Positions 8,672 to 23,948 of a stretch of DNA of 64,000 nucleotides are shown piece after piece; the stretch's first letter is position 1; every line of letters begins with the position of its first letter. The notes beneath the pieces were generated by a model. That model made no database searches. It saw only the letters and a program-made list of their open reading frames with translations, and had not been told where the DNA came from. The stretch lies in contig SUXZ01000008.1 in the NCBI GenBank assembly GCA_015060685.1, forward strand, positions 1 to 64,000. Reading direction: 5' to 3'. A program made the translations under genes and the position numbers. This DNA is from Mediterranea massiliensis (GTDB lineage Bacteria > Bacteroidota > Bacteroidia > Bacteroidales > Bacteroidaceae).

Positions 8672-10626
8672 TATTTCACATGAAAAATAGATTCTTCTCA
8701 TTATTATTCATGTTTGTTTCTCTTTCTCTATTTGCTACAGAGAAGCAGATTACGAGTCCGGATGGTAAACTTGTAGTAACCATATCGGATGCTAATGGCA
8801 CTCCTGTTTATTCGGTTGCATACGAACAACAATCTTTTATCGAATCGTCTCCTATCGGATTGATTACCAATATTGGTGATTTTTCCAAGCAGATGACTAT
8901 GGGCGATAATGTGCAAACTCGTGAAGTAAATGAACACTATCAATTGCAAACGATAAAGAAGAGTAATGTAAATCATGTGTCAACAGAGGCAATCATTCCT
9001 TTTACTCAGAAAGGGAAGCATATTTATGACTTGATATTACGTGTTACCAATAACGATGTAGCCTTTAAGTACAAACTTTATCCCCAAGGTCCTACTCGTA
9101 GCATTATCGTTAAAGAGGAAGCAACATCTTTCTGTTTGCCGGAAGGAGCTACAACATTCCTTGCTCCGCAAGTAAAGCCGATGGGCGGTTTTGCACGGAC
9201 TTATCCAAGTTACGAAACACCTTATGCAGCCGATGAACCAACAGGCCGTAACGGTTGGGGTGAAGGTTATACATTCCCTTGTCTTTTCCGTAATGCCGAT
9301 AAGGGATGGATGCTTATTTCAGAAACCGGTGTAAACGGTGGTTATGTAGGATGCCGTTTGATGGGACATGAAGGCGCACGATATACCATTGGTTTCCCTC
9401 AAGAGGGTGAGATGAATGGTCTGGGTAGCACAACTCCCGGTTTGCCTCTTCCTGGAGAGACTCCCTGGCGTACAATTACGGTGGGTACTTCATTGGCTCC
9501 GATTGTAGAAACAACCATTACATTCGACTTGGTAGAGCCACGTTATGAGGCTTCTAAAGAGTATATTCATGGTGCCGGTTCTTGGAGCTGGATTATCGGA
9601 ATGGACGGAAGCACCGTATATGATGAACAAATCCGTTACATCGACTTCTCAGCCGAAATGGGGTATGAATCAGTTTTGATTGATGCCCTTTGGGATGTTC
9701 AAATTGGTCGTGATAAGATTGCCGAATTGGCACGCTATGCTGCTGGCAAGAATGTAGGTCTGTTCTTGTGGTACAATTCGAATGGTTATTGGAACGATGC
9801 TCCACAATCACCTCGTGGCATTATGGATCGTGCCGTTGAACGCCGTCGTGAAATGAAATGGATGCAAAGCATTGGTATTCGTGGTATCAAGGTGGATTTC
9901 TTTGCCGGTGACAAACAACAAACCATGCAGTTGTACGAAGATATCTTGGCTGATGCTAATGATTATGGTTTGTTGGTTGTGTTCCATGGTTGTACGCTTC
10001 CTCGTGGTTGGGAACGTATGTATCCAAACTATGCATCTAGCGAAGCCGTCTTGGCAAGTGAGAACCTGAATTTTAGTCAAGGCAGTTGTGATGCAGAAGC
10101 CTTTAATGCTACTATGCACCCATTTATCCGCAATGTGGTGGGCAGTATGGATTTTGGGGGTAGTGCCTTGAATAAGTACTACAATGCAAGAAACAAACCT
10201 CGTGGTTCACAGCGTAAAACATCTGATGTCTTCGCGTTGGCTACAGCTGTATTGTTCCAAAGTCCTGTGCAACACTTTGCATTGGCACCCAATAACTTGA
10301 CTGATGCTCCTGAATGGGCTATCAATTTTATGAAGGAGGTTCCTACTACGTGGGATGATATGAAGTATATTGATGGCTATCCTGGCAAGTACGTAGTGTT
10401 TGCCCGTAAGAAAGGCGATAAATGGTATGTTGCAGGTGTTAATGCGCAAGCAGAACCTGTAAAACTGAAACTGACTTTGCCCATGTTCCAACCCAAAGAA
10501 ATATTGGATTGCTACAGCGACGATGCTCAATTGCAAGGTAGCTTGAAGGATATCAAACTAAATAAGAAACAGCAAGTTGAAGTTACCATTCCTACTAATG
10601 GAGGTATTCTCCTTGTAGGAAAATAG
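8668..10626 (+). CDS. GH97 glycoside hydrolase (retaining alpha-galactosidase-like)
   Basis: SPDGKLVVTISDANGTPVYSV N-terminus, GIRGIKVDFFAGDKQQ, VVFHGCTLPRGWERMYPN; ATGA overlap with upstream CDS. Confidence 0.85.
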   Translation: MIFHMKNRFFSLLFMFVSLSLFATEKQITSPDGKLVVTISDANGTPVYSVAYEQQSFIESSPIGLITNIGDFSKQMTMGDNVQTREVNEHYQLQTIKKSNVNHVSTEAIIPFTQKGKHIYDLILRVTNNDVAFKYKLYPQGPTRSIIVKEEATSFCLPEGATTFLAPQVKPMGGFARTYPSYETPYAADEPTGRNGWGEGYTFPCLFRNADKGWMLISETGVNGGYVGCRLMGHEGARYTIGFPQEGEMNGLGSTTPGLPLPGETPWRTITVGTSLAPIVETTITFDLVEPRYEASKEYIHGAGSWSWIIGMDGSTVYDEQIRYIDFSAEMGYESVLIDALWDVQIGRDKIAELARYAAGKNVGLFLWYNSNGYWNDAPQSPRGIMDRAVERRREMKWMQSIGIRGIKVDFFAGDKQQTMQLYEDILADANDYGLLVVFHGCTLPRGWERMYPNYASSEAVLASENLNFSQGSCDAEAFNATMHPFIRNVVGSMDFGGSALNKYYNARNKPRGSQRKTSDVFALATAVLFQSPVQHFALAPNNLTDAPEWAINFMKEVPTTWDDMKYIDGYPGKYVVFARKKGDKWYVAGVNAQAEPVKLKLTLPMFQPKEILDCYSDDAQLQGSLKDIKLNKKQQVEVTIPTNGGILLVGK

Positions 10627-10653
10627 TTGATTGAATACATTAGCTAAATTATA

Positions 10654-15809
<5,156 letters not shown>

Positions 15810-15831
15810 TTAAAATCTAAGAATACCGAGT

Positions 15832-15856
15832 GTGCACATCTGTAGCGGATGTGCAC
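15832..15856 (+). other. intergenic hairpin GTGCACATC-N7-GATGTGCAC
   Basis: 9-bp perfect arms. Confidence 0.6.
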
Positions 15857-15877
15857 GCTTCTTTTATAAAATGTAAT

Positions 15878-17449
15878 ATGCAGACAAAGTTTTTCTTATC
15901 TATTTCTCTGCTTGCCATGCTGCTTGTAGGTAGTTCGTGTGGGCAAGTAGAAGACCCGATGGTGGTGTCTATCGAATCGGGAAAAGTAAAAGGCATCGAA
16001 CAAGAAGGTACAATGGCCTTTCTTGGCATTCCCTATGCAAAAGTTGAACGTTTTATGCCTCCATTGCCGGTAGATAAATGGGACACTGTTCGTGTGTGCG
16101 ACCATTGGGGACCACAAGCGATGCAAAACACAGGTGGCCGCCAGCTAAGCGAGGACGAAATGTCCGAAAACTCGTGTGTGCTGAATGTATGGACTACAGA
16201 TTGCAGTGCCCGTAAGCCGGTAATGTTATGGCTTCATGGCGGTGGATTTGATTCGGGTACATCTGCTTGGAATCCTGGATGGGGATTGGCTAAGAACGAT
16301 GTTGTGTCGGTTAGCATCAACCATCGTTTGAATATACTTGGCTTTCTTGACCTTTCGGCTTGTTCGGATAAGTATAAGTATTCGGGTAATGTGGGTATGC
16401 TTGATGTAGTGGCTGCTTTGCATTGGATTAAAAAGAATATCAGTCAGTTTGGTGGCGATCCGGATAATATAACTGTATTTGGCGAGTCGGGCGGTGGTGG
16501 CAAGGTTGGTACGCTGATGTGTATGCCCGATGCTGAAGGCCTGTTCCACAAAGCAATCATCATGAGCGGCACCATCTTGAATGTTAATACACGTGAGATG
16601 ACACAAGCTTTGGGCAAAGCCGTGCTCGAGGAGTTGGGCATTTCAATCGATGAGATTGATAAGATAAAGGATGTTCCTTATCAAGAACTTTACGATGCCG
16701 GTCAACGTGCTATGGCCGCAAGCATTGGTACCCGCCGTCCGGGCACTCCTATGATGTGGGGATTTGGCCCAACACCCGATGGCGAAACATTGTTGCAACA
16801 ACCTTTCCAACCGGGATTTGCAGAAATCTCCTCAAATATCCCGCTTGTTATCGGTACAACTTTCAATGAATTGCAACGATTGGTCTATAAGCAGCCAATG
16901 ACATTGGATGAGGCCCGCCAACAATTGCAGAGAACTTTTGGCGAAGAGACAGATGCTTATATCGAAGCTTTTGCAGAAACTTATCCCGACTATACCCCTC
17001 AAGATTTGTTGAGTATCGATTGGTTGTTCCGTCCCAAGACACTGATTACAACCGATTTTATTGGCGGTAAACGTCAGGCTCCCACTTACGCCTATATGTT
17101 TACATGGCGTTCGCCTGTTTCGCTGGGTTCTGTACACGGAAATGAGTTGAATTTTTGTTTCAACACCCTTTCGTTGAGCCAACGCGAATTACCGGAAGTT
17201 ACTGATGCCGACCAACATTTGGCTGATGTGATGAGCCGCTCGTGGGCTCAATTCGCTCACAATGCTAATCCGAATGTGGAAGGGCTTCCTCAATGGAATC
17301 CTTATACGGCCGAGAATGGTGAATTATTGTTTTTCAATCATGAATGCTATGTAAAGAGTAACCATGATAGACGATTGCAAGAGATTATCAACCGCCATTG
17401 CTTCAAGCAGCTCGATGAATTCTATAAGAAACAAGGAGTGAATCATTAA
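15878..17449 (+). CDS. type-B carboxylesterase (para-nitrobenzyl esterase family), secreted/lipoprotein
   Basis: VVSIESGKVKGIEQEGTMAFLGIPYA, VMLWLHGGGFDSG, VFGESGGGGKV. Confidence 0.88.
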   Translation: MQTKFFLSISLLAMLLVGSSCGQVEDPMVVSIESGKVKGIEQEGTMAFLGIPYAKVERFMPPLPVDKWDTVRVCDHWGPQAMQNTGGRQLSEDEMSENSCVLNVWTTDCSARKPVMLWLHGGGFDSGTSAWNPGWGLAKNDVVSVSINHRLNILGFLDLSACSDKYKYSGNVGMLDVVAALHWIKKNISQFGGDPDNITVFGESGGGGKVGTLMCMPDAEGLFHKAIIMSGTILNVNTREMTQALGKAVLEELGISIDEIDKIKDVPYQELYDAGQRAMAASIGTRRPGTPMMWGFGPTPDGETLLQQPFQPGFAEISSNIPLVIGTTFNELQRLVYKQPMTLDEARQQLQRTFGEETDAYIEAFAETYPDYTPQDLLSIDWLFRPKTLITTDFIGGKRQAPTYAYMFTWRSPVSLGSVHGNELNFCFNTLSLSQRELPEVTDADQHLADVMSRSWAQFAHNANPNVEGLPQWNPYTAENGELLFFNHECYVKSNHDRRLQEIINRHCFKQLDEFYKKQGVNH

Positions 17450-17511
17450 TTACAAATTGTTGATTTGCAGCGATATATGTGTGGTGTAAAAAGGTTAAAC
17501 CTTTTGCCCCA

Positions 17512-17570
17512 AAACATTAAACCTTCTTGCCCAAAAGGTTAAACCTAATGAGCAAGAAGGTTTAATGTTT
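17512..17570. terminator. bidirectional terminator between convergent genes (19-bp perfect stem)
   Basis: AAACATTAAACCTTCTTGC (17512-17530) / GCAAGAAGGTTTAATGTTT (17552-17570). Confidence 0.75.
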
Positions 17571-17583
17571 TTTATCGGTACCT

Positions 17584-20500
17584 TTACTCTTCATTTTCGG
17601 CCGATGCATGTTGCTCCATATAGACGGTAGGAGGCACACCATATAGTTCCTTGAATGCCGTTGTGAAGTAGGTTATGTTTGCAAATCCGGTGAGGCCGGC
17701 CACTTCGGCTACACTATGACGTTTTTCGGCTAACATCTTGGCGGCAGCTTGCAAACGCATGTTACGGATAAAGTCGCGTGTGGATTGGTTTGTCAACTCT
17801 TTCAGCTTGCGGTGCAAGTGTACACGGCTGATTCCGACTTCGGCCGCAATGGCTTCTACGTTCAAGTTGGTATTGCCGATGTTGTTGTTGATAATCTTCA
17901 TAACCTTGTCGAGCAGACGTTCATCAGGCGATGATGCCTTGATTACCTTCGAACGAGTCATTTGTGCCTGGTTGCCATTGAAATTGTTTTTCAACAATTC
18001 GCGTCCTTTAATCAGGTTGTGTACGGTTTGACGTAAAATCTCGATGCTGAATGGCTTGACAATGTAGGCATCGGCACCGGTACTTAGTCCTTCGATGGTA
18101 TCTTCTTCGGTTGTTTTTGCAGAGAGTAGTACCACCGGAATGTGATTGATGTTAACGTTTTGCTTAATCTTCTTACACAACGTAATGCCATCCATTTCGG
18201 GCATCATAATGTCGCTGATAATCAAATCAGGAACTAATTGTAGTGCTTGTTGAAGTCCGTCTTTTCCATTGTTGCAACTCTCCATTTGGAAACTTTCGGA
18301 GAGTTCCTTGCAAATGTATTGGCGAATCTCCTCATCGTCTTCAATAATCAGTACTTTATACTTCTTTCGTCCGCTCTCTTTTCCCTCTTCCATCAGTTCA
18401 ACTTCAGCCGTTTGTGATGTCTCCTTATAGGTTGTTGGGATGATTGTTGCGGGAGCATTTGCGTCCTCCAATTCGGCATTGGTAAAGTGCTTGTTACCTT
18501 CCGGAATGCGTACAATGAACTTGCAACCCGGCTTGCCGTTGTTGTTTTCTACCCAAATGGTGCCGTGGTGAAGTTCGACGATGGAGTGGGTGAGGTGAAG
18601 CCCTACACCAGTACCAGAATGGTCTGTTTGATTACTTCTGGATACCTGATAGAAGCGTTCGAAAATACGTTTTGCCTCTTCCGGAGCAATGCCCGAACCA
18701 TTGTCTTCGACACAGATTTCAATGTAATTTTCCAAAGACGTAGTTGTGGCCTTCTTCTCCTTACCGCGTTTAATATAGATGTTTATTTCTCCATCCTTAG
18801 GGGTAGCTTTGAAGGCGTTCGACAATAGGTTCATAATAACCTTGTCGAAGTTTGTCGGGTCAACCCATGCCTTGATTTCCTCTGCTTCCGGATGAACGTG
18901 TACATTGATTCCTTTCTCTTGTGCCTGATACTCGAAGTTTTCTATCAATCCGTTTATTAGTTCCAATAAGTTTGTTTCACGACACTTCAACTTCATCTGC
19001 CCTTTTTCAATCTTGCGGACATCCATCAGTTGGTTGATGAGTTGTAAGATGCGGCCTGCATTGCGTTGGATGGTACGATAGTTTTGTTGACGCTCTGCAT
19101 TCTTGTCGGTATTCATCAGCTTTTGAAGCGGACTGGTTATCAGCGACATCGGTGTCCTGATTTCATGGCTGACATTTATGAAGAATTGCAATTTTGCTTC
19201 GTTCAACTCTTCTTTATGCTTTTGTGTCATCATCTGCGTCATCCACTCTTGACGGCGTCTGGCGTATCCGAAAAGTAGTGCCAATGAGGCCAGAATTACG
19301 ATGATGTAGATGATTTGTGCCGTTCGCGAAAGCCACCAAGGTGAAGCTATGTGTATGTTGATTCGCTTGATATCCGATTGTATATCGTATTCCTGACTAT
19401 ATAGTTGTAAACGATATGTGCCAGGTGCCAGGTTGCTAAACGATAGCTTGTTACTTCCTGGAGGCAACGATGCCCATTCTGAATTGTTTATGTTGTAATG
19501 GTAACTGATGCGTTCAGGGCTGTAGAACTCTAACGCACTGAATTCAATGTCGATGTAGTTGTCGTGATGGCTTAGGTAGAAGTCGGTTGCTTCGCTTACG
19601 GGCTTGTTGGTAATGGGCTTTCTACCCGAAAGCATTCCAAGGTGTATGGGCTTCCCTTTGAGGTAGAAGTCGGCAATGAAGATTTGCGGTTTCTTTCCCG
19701 GATTGATGATGTTTTTAGGGAAGAATAGGGTTACTCCGTTGGTACCGCCGAAATTAAGTTCTCCTTTTACTCCCTTGAATGAAACACGTTTACTGAACTC
19801 ATTTCCTTGCAATCCGTCGTCGGCATAGTAGTTTACCAATGTACTATCTTGTGGGCGGTATCTGCTGATGCCGTAATTGCTACTAATCCAAACACATCCC
19901 TCATCGTCACACTCGATAGCAGCTATGGAGTTGCTTGGCAAACCTTCTTTGGTGGTTAAACTGGTAAGCTCTTTTGTTTGGGCGTTAAGTATTCTGACCC
20001 CTTTACTTGTTGCAATCCAAAGGTTCCCGTCATTATCTTCGCACAAAGCATAAATTACCTCACCGGCCATGATTCTGTTTACTCCCCATGTAGAGGTGAA
20101 CGAGTTGTTGTTCAGGTCGAGGCAACCCAAGCCGTCATAGGTGCCAATGTATAGCTTGTTGGTGCTTGCCGAAAATTCTAATGTGTTGATTGATGAATTA
20201 TGTAAGATGTTTGCATCTTCTTTGTATTCCAAACCATTATCGGTTGTTTCGAAGAGGGAAATCTTGTTCGTGTTCAAGTCGATACTGAATAAACCTCTAT
20301 CCATTGCCGCAACCCATAACCGTTGGTTGTTATCTTCTACAATGTGGTAGATGCATTCGGCACTATTCCCCATGTCGTTTTTCAGTTCTATATATTTGCA
20401 TTGGCCTGTTATGGGGTTTAGTTGGGCAAGTCCTTTCTGATAAGAGCCAATCCAAATCTGGTTCTTCGTGTCTTCAAAGATAGACATGATGGTTGCCGGA

Positions 20501-21681
20501 ACGTTATACTTGCCTCCTTCTGAGGGGAAGTGCTTCTTTTGTTTTCCTTCAGGTGTTACAAGGTAGATGCCGTCGTTATCGGTTCCTATCCAAAGCACTC
20601 CGGTATGATCGCGATGTAGTGCCATGACACAACATTCGCCTATGATGTTGTGAGTAGCTGATTTCCGGCCGATATAAGAAAAACTATTTGTTGTAGAGGG
20701 CAATAGCACCACACCTTTCTGGAAACAACCCAACCAAGTGTTTCCCTGCTTGTCTTTTAGTAGGGTGTGCACCTTTGCCTTGTCGATGTTGATTGATGAG
20801 ATGGATAAATTACATTCTTCAACCAATCCACGGTTGACATTGATTTTCCGTAATCCATTTCCGTCGGTAGCAATCAGCATCTCTTCCTGGTTGACGGAGT
20901 AGATGGCCTTGATGGCCGCTTGGCAACTATTCGTAGTTGGTATGATGAAGAAGTTGTCCTTCCGGCGGTGATATTGATATACGTTTCCTTTGTTGTCGCC
21001 AATGTATAGGTTGCCATATATGTCCTCGGCAATGTTCGACGAGAATTGGATATTGGACGGATTGAACACCTCTTCGTACGGATTTTCTCCATCTACCAAA
21101 TAGATTCCTTTATCGTTGGTAACAACCCACAAGCGCTTGTCGCGGTCTTCGTAAATGTTGCTGATTGAAAAACTTGGTGCAAGCGAGATGTCTTGCTTCA
21201 TGATTAAGCTGTCTCCCTCCTCCTTTACATGGAAGATTCCATGTCCGGCCGTGCCTACCAATATGTCTCCATTTTCTCTTTCTATGATGCACGATACATG
21301 GGCATTCATGTTCGGATTCATGCTGAAGTTCAATGGTAATCTTTCGAAGGTGCCTTCGTTCTTCTTGTGCAATAGCAAGCCGTTCAGCGTGCCGATGAAG
21401 AAACGGTTGCGGCTATCTTCAAACGTACAACATACGTGACTACTGATGAAAGCATTTTCCACCATCTCTCTGTAAACCGTGAATTTAGCTCCGTCGTAGC
21501 GGTTCAAACCATCTTCCGTAGATATCCATATCAAACCATCCCTATCTTGGTAGATATGGTTTATCATACTGCTCGATAGCTCTTTATCGGCGGTCAATAG
21601 TTTGTCTTCTTGTGCATAAAGAGAAAATGTTGATAATAGCGTTAGCAGTATTGTTATAAATAAGGGTGCTTTTTGTTTCAT
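17584..21681 (-). CDS. hybrid two-component system regulator (reg_prop repeats, Y_Y_Y, HisKA, HATPase, REC, AraC HTH)
   Basis: FFINVSHEIRTPMSLI, FERFYQVSRSNQTDHSGTGVGLHL, VLIIEDDEEIRQYI...DLIISDIMMPEMDG, AraC C-terminus AEVAGLTGFANITYFTTAFKELYGVPP; start re-set to MKQKAPLF. Confidence 0.93.
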   Translation of the reverse strand: MKQKAPLFITILLTLLSTFSLYAQEDKLLTADKELSSSMINHIYQDRDGLIWISTEDGLNRYDGAKFTVYREMVENAFISSHVCCTFEDSRNRFFIGTLNGLLLHKKNEGTFERLPLNFSMNPNMNAHVSCIIERENGDILVGTAGHGIFHVKEEGDSLIMKQDISLAPSFSISNIYEDRDKRLWVVTNDKGIYLVDGENPYEEVFNPSNIQFSSNIAEDIYGNLYIGDNKGNVYQYHRRKDNFFIIPTTNSCQAAIKAIYSVNQEEMLIATDGNGLRKINVNRGLVEECNLSISSINIDKAKVHTLLKDKQGNTWLGCFQKGVVLLPSTTNSFSYIGRKSATHNIIGECCVMALHRDHTGVLWIGTDNDGIYLVTPEGKQKKHFPSEGGKYNVPATIMSIFEDTKNQIWIGSYQKGLAQLNPITGQCKYIELKNDMGNSAECIYHIVEDNNQRLWVAAMDRGLFSIDLNTNKISLFETTDNGLEYKEDANILHNSSINTLEFSASTNKLYIGTYDGLGCLDLNNNSFTSTWGVNRIMAGEVIYALCEDNDGNLWIATSKGVRILNAQTKELTSLTTKEGLPSNSIAAIECDDEGCVWISSNYGISRYRPQDSTLVNYYADDGLQGNEFSKRVSFKGVKGELNFGGTNGVTLFFPKNIINPGKKPQIFIADFYLKGKPIHLGMLSGRKPITNKPVSEATDFYLSHHDNYIDIEFSALEFYSPERISYHYNINNSEWASLPPGSNKLSFSNLAPGTYRLQLYSQEYDIQSDIKRINIHIASPWWLSRTAQIIYIIVILASLALLFGYARRRQEWMTQMMTQKHKEELNEAKLQFFINVSHEIRTPMSLITSPLQKLMNTDKNAERQQNYRTIQRNAGRILQLINQLMDVRKIEKGQMKLKCRETNLLELINGLIENFEYQAQEKGINVHVHPEAEEIKAWVDPTNFDKVIMNLLSNAFKATPKDGEINIYIKRGKEKKATTTSLENYIEICVEDNGSGIAPEEAKRIFERFYQVSRSNQTDHSGTGVGLHLTHSIVELHHGTIWVENNNGKPGCKFIVRIPEGNKHFTNAELEDANAPATIIPTTYKETSQTAEVELMEEGKESGRKKYKVLIIEDDEEIRQYICKELSESFQMESCNNGKDGLQQALQLVPDLIISDIMMPEMDGITLCKKIKQNVNINHIPVVLLSAKTTEEDTIEGLSTGADAYIVKPFSIEILRQTVHNLIKGRELLKNNFNGNQAQMTRSKVIKASSPDERLLDKVMKIINNNIGNTNLNVEAIAAEVGISRVHLHRKLKELTNQSTRDFIRNMRLQAAAKMLAEKRHSVAEVAGLTGFANITYFTTAFKELYGVPPTVYMEQHASAENEE

Positions 21682-21703
21682 GGTATCTTGTGTTTTTATT
21701 GGG

Positions 21704-21836
21704 CAAATATAGAAAATATGTTTTGAACTTTGTAACATTGTTACAGATTTTATTCTGCCAATGTTACATTTGTGTTACAATGCTTCGTTTGATACAAATA
21801 TATATGACTATGTAACATCCTTTCAATGGTGTTACA
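21704..21836 (-). promoter_or_regulatory. HTCS promoter (TATATTTG on minus strand) with six TGTAACA/TGTTACA motifs upstream
   Basis: Motifs at 21731, 21739, 21762, 21773, 21811 and 21830. Confidence 0.6.
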
Positions 21837-21862
21837 TTTCCCTTGTAGAAACATATATAAAA

Positions 21863-21892
21863 ATAGGAGCAAACCAATCGGTTTGCTCCTAT
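21863..21892 (-). terminator. perfect 13-bp stem terminator downstream of the GH67 gene
   Basis: ATAGGAGCAAACC-AATC-GGTTTGCTCCTAT. Confidence 0.8.
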
Positions 21893-21919
21893 ATATAATA
21901 AGGTGTAGCTAACAACGAA

Positions 21920-23932
21920 TTATCTGTTCTTGTTCAGCAGTTCAATGGTAGGGCATTCTTCGTTGGTGATGCCAAGTTGCACCTTCTTCAAATCGTCCAA
22001 TTCGTGAATAGGACGTTCGTAATCTTTGGGGAAAGGAAGTTTGCTGAATGTTTGGAAATAAAGCAGACAAGCATCCTTCCACCAAATGGCATCGCGCGTT
22101 TGTGCAATCAACTTGGTTTGTACGTCGGCAAAGCGCTCGGCATCTATATCCTCTTTTACGTTATCCCAAGCCTTTTGGAAGTCGCGTGTTAATTGCACGC
22201 CACGGTCGTAGTGATAACACAATGCTTCCCACAATGTACGTCCGCTTTGCAACTTGTGTTGCCAAGGCACATGATGAAACCAAAGGATATACTTTTCGGG
22301 ACAAGTTTCGATGTTGTCGTACAATTTGCAAAGCTCTTCCGGATATTGTGCTACGGCATTTGAGCCTGTGCTACTACGATCGAATCCCAATCCCTTTTCA
22401 TCGGCATTGTGATAGTAAGAAGGCATCCAGTCGGCACGAGCACCAGGGATAGCACACCAAGGTTCGGGGCCATAGTGGTGTCCCCATGCAAAGATGTGAT
22501 GCAAGCCAAGTGGCATCATGTAATCTACCACCGCTTCGTGGCTATATACCATCATCTTAGAGAGGATTGTCAATGATGATTCCTTCAAGTCGAATGTCTG
22601 TTGCAACCATTCTTTTGCAATAACGTCCGATGTTAGGGTAGGCTCCCATGCCAAACGGCCGAAAGCATACCAGTTGGCTTGTCCAAAGTGGTGGCCACAC
22701 CAATTCGTATCAGTACCAATATTGGTTACACCGGCAATGGCATTCATGGTGTTAGGCTCTACCAAGTCGAAGAACTCTTCCCACATAGGTGCCAAGAAAG
22801 CCAAGTGATTGCTATGTCCAAGATATTCTTGTGTGATTTGCAACTCGGGCATAAGTGGTGTTTGCTTCATCGAAGTGAAGAGTGGGCTATATGGCTCGCG
22901 TGGTTGGAAGTCGATTGGGCCATTCTTTACTTGGATAATCACGTTTGAGCGGAATTGGCCATCCAATGGTTGGAATTCCAAGTAAGCTTGCTTAGCACGG
23001 TCGGCATCGCTTGGGCTATATACAAAGGCACGCCACATCACGATACCCTTGTAAGGCTTTAATGCGTCGGCCAGCATGTTGGCACCTTCGGCATGTGTGC
23101 GCCCAAAATCGCAAGGGCCAGGTTGCCCTTCCGAGTTGGCTTTTACCAAGAAGCCACCAAAGTCGGGGATGAGTTGATAGATTTCTTTTACTTTATTCTT
23201 CCACCATTTCACTACCTCTTTATTTAAGGGGTCGGCTGTTTCAACCTCGCCCAATGCCATAGGTGTAGCAAAGTTTACCGAAAGATATACTTGGATGCCA
23301 TATGGGCGGAATACGTCGGCCAATACTTTTACCTTTTCAAGGTATTCGGTAGTAAGCATTTTGGGCGAAGCATTCACGTTGTTCAATACGGTACCATTGA
23401 TACCGATTGATGCATTGGCACGTGCATACTCTTTGTAGCGGGGAGATAATGCAGGAAGTTCTTCCCAATTCCATAGTGAGAAACCGGCATATCCGCGTTC
23501 TACACGGCGGTCGAGGTTATCCCAATGGTTAAGGATACGCTTGTCGAAAGCGGGCGATTCAATGATGTCCACCGATTGAACATCGGTGTTTGTTGCTTGC
23601 AAACGAAGCAAGTGGTAGGCGCCATACAACAAACCAACATCGCTCAATGAGCTGATTTCTATCTGTTTGCCTTCTTCAATGGCACGGATGCGATAGCTCG
23701 ATGCGGGAAGTTTACGCAAATCCTTATCCTTTGTCTTCTTTAAGACAACGGGCACGCCTTTCCAAGCTTGTTCCAACTCGGCTTGGGCTATTTGTGCGGT
23801 TTCGCTTGTTAGTTTGCAAGTTACGGTAGCTTGAGCATCGGTAGCTTGTCTTAACCATAGTCGGCTTCCGTCTTCTGCCAACGCTCCTTGCAATATGCAG
23901 AAGCTGAAGAGTGTTAGTAGGAGTCGTTTCAT
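21920..23932 (-). CDS. GH67 alpha-glucuronidase
   Basis: LLYGAYHLLRLQ, ILNHWDNLDRRVERGYAGFSLWNWEELP, GFLVKANSEGQPGPCDFGRTHAEGANMLADALKP. Confidence 0.92.
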   Translation of the reverse strand: MKRLLLTLFSFCILQGALAEDGSRLWLRQATDAQATVTCKLTSETAQIAQAELEQAWKGVPVVLKKTKDKDLRKLPASSYRIRAIEEGKQIEISSLSDVGLLYGAYHLLRLQATNTDVQSVDIIESPAFDKRILNHWDNLDRRVERGYAGFSLWNWEELPALSPRYKEYARANASIGINGTVLNNVNASPKMLTTEYLEKVKVLADVFRPYGIQVYLSVNFATPMALGEVETADPLNKEVVKWWKNKVKEIYQLIPDFGGFLVKANSEGQPGPCDFGRTHAEGANMLADALKPYKGIVMWRAFVYSPSDADRAKQAYLEFQPLDGQFRSNVIIQVKNGPIDFQPREPYSPLFTSMKQTPLMPELQITQEYLGHSNHLAFLAPMWEEFFDLVEPNTMNAIAGVTNIGTDTNWCGHHFGQANWYAFGRLAWEPTLTSDVIAKEWLQQTFDLKESSLTILSKMMVYSHEAVVDYMMPLGLHHIFAWGHHYGPEPWCAIPGARADWMPSYYHNADEKGLGFDRSSTGSNAVAQYPEELCKLYDNIETCPEKYILWFHHVPWQHKLQSGRTLWEALCYHYDRGVQLTRDFQKAWDNVKEDIDAERFADVQTKLIAQTRDAIWWKDACLLYFQTFSKLPFPKDYERPIHELDDLKKVQLGITNEECPTIELLNKNR

Positions 23933-23948
23933 AAAATCTTGTTATTAA

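Noticed and set aside
21731-21836. Chance explanation of TGTAACA copies elsewhere (e.g. within the 51543 CDS and near 32563)
   Set aside because: Isolated heptamers are expected by chance in 64 kb of AT-rich DNA; only the six-copy cluster and the phased pair at 3788/3809 were retained.
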